Shown here one piece after another: positions 9,065 to 10,728 of a stretch of 10,728 bases of DNA. The position numbers and the translations under genes are program-made. Positions within the stretch are counted from its first letter, which is position 1; each line of letters opens with the position of its first letter. The notes under the pieces were generated by a model, which saw only the letters and a program-made list of their open reading frames with translations, was not told where the DNA came from and made no database searches. Origin of the DNA: Hamiltosporidium magnivora (lineage: Eukaryota; Microsporidia; Dubosqiidae); NCBI GenBank assembly GCA_004325065.1, contig PITI01000571.1, positions 1-10,728 of the forward strand, given 5' to 3'.

Positions 9065-10501
9065 ATGGTTTTACCTTTGAATAGAAGAATAAGAAGACAA
9101 AATTTGTTTAGTGATCCAATGCCATTTATATATGCAATACCATATTTAGATGATATACTAGAATCAAATATATATATTTCAAAAGAAGATACACAATATT
9201 CTGTTTTGACAAATTTGCTTAAATTAAAACGAACAGATAAAGATTTTTGTTATTCTATTTATGCAGATTATACAAATCAAGCAATATATAATATTTCTGA
9301 TGAAATTAAATTAAATAAATTAAAAGAAATTTTAGATAAAAATTTTACAAGATACAAAATTAATTTTCCATATTTGTATTTTGAAAATATACAGGATGCT
9401 ATAAAATGTTTATTTTTGTCGAATTCGATTTTTAGTTTTTATTTATCGAAATTTTTAAAAATTTTACCAGCTGATTCAAATATTTTATATTGTAAATTTT
9501 TTGGAAACAAATTTGTTAAACATGTTGTTCATGATAGAGATAAGATTATTATAGGCCCTATTGATATACAAACAGATGTTTTAAGAGATTTAATAAATGA
9601 TATTTCAGAGATTGAAGCATTTTCCGAATATTATTGTATTGATAATTATAAAATATACAATAATTGTTCTATAATCAAATCCGATACAGAAACGAGTTTT
9701 TATATTTCTCAGTCAAGCAATAATAAAATTAAAACAGGAGAAATTTGCAATAATTCCAAGGAAATCGACGAACCTAATAAAAAAACAAAGCACTTCATTG
9801 AAGTTACAGAAGTTAAAGAATTAAAAAAATTTAATGAAATAGAAGATATCGAAGAAGAAGTAAAAAAAATAGAAGATATCAAAGAAGAATTAAACGAAAT
9901 AATAGAAGTTCGAAAATATAATGAAATAAAATATATTAAAGAAGAAGTAAAGGAAATCAAAGGAGAAATAAAAAATATTTTAAAATCTAAAAAAAATAAT
10001 TTTTACTGTCTAAGTTTTAAAAATAAAGAAGCTACAAATCCATTTCTAGAAATACTCAGCAATATAGAAGTAGAAGGTATTCCTTTGATTGCCAGAAGAG
10101 CATTTGATAATTGTTATGTTCTATCTTTTAGTCAAATGATACCTGAATACACTTTTATTTCAAATACAATAACAACCAGTCTTATAAAAACAAGATTTGT
10201 ACAGATTTTAAATTTTTTTGATTTTAACGAAAATTTACATTTTAATTTTATTGAAACCAAAATATATAATTTGTGTAGTCAAATCACAGAAGTAAAAAGT
10301 ATAAAAATACCGGATATAAATAAAGAGGGGCTATTAAGTCATATTAAATGTGAGAATAAAGGGAAAATATTTGTGGAATGTATAAGTATTGAGGGGGCTG
10401 AAAATATTTGTAAAAAAATTGGTGGTTCTGTGTTTGAAAATAGATTAATCATTTGTAGTTTTTATTCCGAATTATTGTATATTTGTAATGATTTTAATTA
10501 A
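9065..10501 (+). CDS. Divergent U2AF large subunit (U2AF65-like splicing factor)
   Basis: U2AF65 recognises the polypyrimidine tract at 3' splice sites with two RRMs and binds SF3b1 or SF1 through a C-terminal UHM. This 478-residue protein aligns by eye along that layout. RRM1 spans about 62-135, with RNP1 INFPYLYF (99-106). RRM2 begins at DKIIIGPIDIQTDVLRDLI (159-177). Its RNP1-like strand NNFYCLSF and the following part (311-346) come only after about 115 inserted residues. The UHM spans about 376-472, with EVKSIKIP (409-416), GKIFVECIS (433-441) and GGSVFENRLII (453-463). The insertion is Lys/Glu/Ile-rich and probably helical. The N-terminus has a basic RRIRRQ but no RS domain. The UHM match is the strongest evidence; PUF60- or SPF45-like proteins are alternatives for that domain alone. 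Confidence 0.75.
   Translation: MVLPLNRRIRRQNLFSDPMPFIYAIPYLDDILESNIYISKEDTQYSVLTNLLKLKRTDKDFCYSIYADYTNQAIYNISDEIKLNKLKEILDKNFTRYKINFPYLYFENIQDAIKCLFLSNSIFSFYLSKFLKILPADSNILYCKFFGNKFVKHVVHDRDKIIIGPIDIQTDVLRDLINDISEIEAFSEYYCIDNYKIYNNCSIIKSDTETSFYISQSSNNKIKTGEICNNSKEIDEPNKKTKHFIEVTEVKELKKFNEIEDIEEEVKKIEDIKEELNEIIEVRKYNEIKYIKEEVKEIKGEIKNILKSKKNNFYCLSFKNKEATNPFLEILSNIEVEGIPLIARRAFDNCYVLSFSQMIPEYTFISNTITTSLIKTRFVQILNFFDFNENLHFNFIETKIYNLCSQITEVKSIKIPDINKEGLLSHIKCENKGKIFVECISIEGAENICKKIGGSVFENRLIICSFYSELLYICNDFN
9827..9979 (+). repeat. Internal coding repeat in the RRM2 insertion
   Basis: Within the insertion, residues 255-276 (starting KFNEIEDIEEEV) and 284-305 (starting KYNEIKYIKEEV) are two copies offset by 29 residues, or 87 bases. 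A shorter step is also visible: IEDIEEEVKK and IEDIKEELNE follow each other 10 residues apart, with GAAGATATC in both. The insertion thus seems to have grown by in-frame duplication. The heptad-like spacing of Ile/Val suggests a coiled coil or a long charged single helix. The minus-strand ORF over this region is only its shadow. Confidence 0.7.
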
Positions 10502-10728
10502 ATTTAATTTTTACTTCTTTGTATTTTATTTTTTATTACTTTAGTACTTCTAATTTCTTATTTGATTTTCATTAAATTATTTGTTTGTATTTTGTACTTC
10601 TTCTTTGGTTGTTATTTTGTATTCTCTATTTTGTACTTCAATTTATATTTTCTATTTATTTTCCATTTCTTAATTATATTCTCTATTTTAATTTTGTATT
10701 CTCTATTTTAATTTTGTATTCTCTATTT
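10502..10728. other. Spacer after the U2AF65-like gene
   Basis: The plus strand is overwhelmingly T with some A and C and very little G. No AATAAA is seen. The motif TTTTGTA recurs at 10590, 10615, 10629, 10692 and 10712, first irregularly and then in the exact 20-bp array at the window edge. No gene starts here within the window. Confidence 0.6.
10679..10728. repeat. 20-bp tandem repeat running off the window
   Basis: The unit TTCTCTATTTTAATTTTGTA repeats without a mismatch for two full copies plus ten bases, ending at the window edge, so the true copy number is unknown. Related irregular copies lie at about 10610-10660. The array looks like a minisatellite that arose by duplication of the local TTTTGTA-containing sequence. 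Confidence 0.9.

Noticed and set aside
9709..9960. 83-codon Ser/Ile-rich minus-strand ORF
   Set aside because: Antisense of the Lys/Glu-rich insertion; its apparent repeats are the complement of those codons.
1..10728. tRNA genes, rRNA and CRISPR arrays
   Set aside because: No convincing tRNA B-box, no rRNA core motif and no regularly spaced repeat-spacer pattern was found on reading. The tandem repeats seen have no unique spacers.

Overview
The window looks like nuclear DNA of a microsporidian (a highly reduced fungal relative). It is very AT-rich. Both intact genes are short, intronless versions of conserved eukaryotic proteins. Each has a C-run shortly upstream of its ATG, which is the known microsporidian 'CCC-like' start signal. 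The decayed mobile element is of a type known from microsporidian genomes. No species is claimed. The long gene-poor stretch suggests one of the larger, repeat-bearing genomes rather than a compact Encephalitozoon-like one.

Layout. Positions 1-360 are clearly richer in G+C (about 40% by hand count) than the rest, contain several short inverted repeats and have no convincing gene. Positions about 962-2381 hold a degenerate Tc1/mariner-IS630-type transposon: TA-flanked imperfect terminal inverted repeats, ATATTGAT iterons about every 21 bp near the ends, and a broken transposase on the minus strand. Positions 2382-7317 are almost gene-free and AT-rich. They hold only eroded, stop-interrupted coding-like patches (about 2589-2858 minus; about 3952-4671 plus; a short integrase-like scrap at 4873-4962) and a doubtful 63-codon membrane ORF.

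The functional part is at the right end, with two genes on the plus strand. NMD3 (7325-8632) encodes the 60S ribosomal subunit nuclear export adaptor, with all four zinc-ligand CxxC pairs and a leucine-rich export-signal-like motif at its very C-terminus. After a 432-bp spacer with a 64-bp tandem repeat comes a 478-codon gene (9065-10501). I read it as a divergent large subunit of U2AF (U2AF65): RRM1, RRM2 and a C-terminal UHM can be aligned by eye. RRM2 appears to be split by an insertion of about 115 residues, rich in Lys and Glu and predicted to be helical. The window ends inside a 20-bp tandem repeat.

The two genes serve different nuclear processes (ribosome export and 3' splice-site recognition). 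Each has its own start signal and I see no sign that they form an operon. If the U2AF65 reading is right, this organism probably still splices introns, which several microsporidian lineages have lost.
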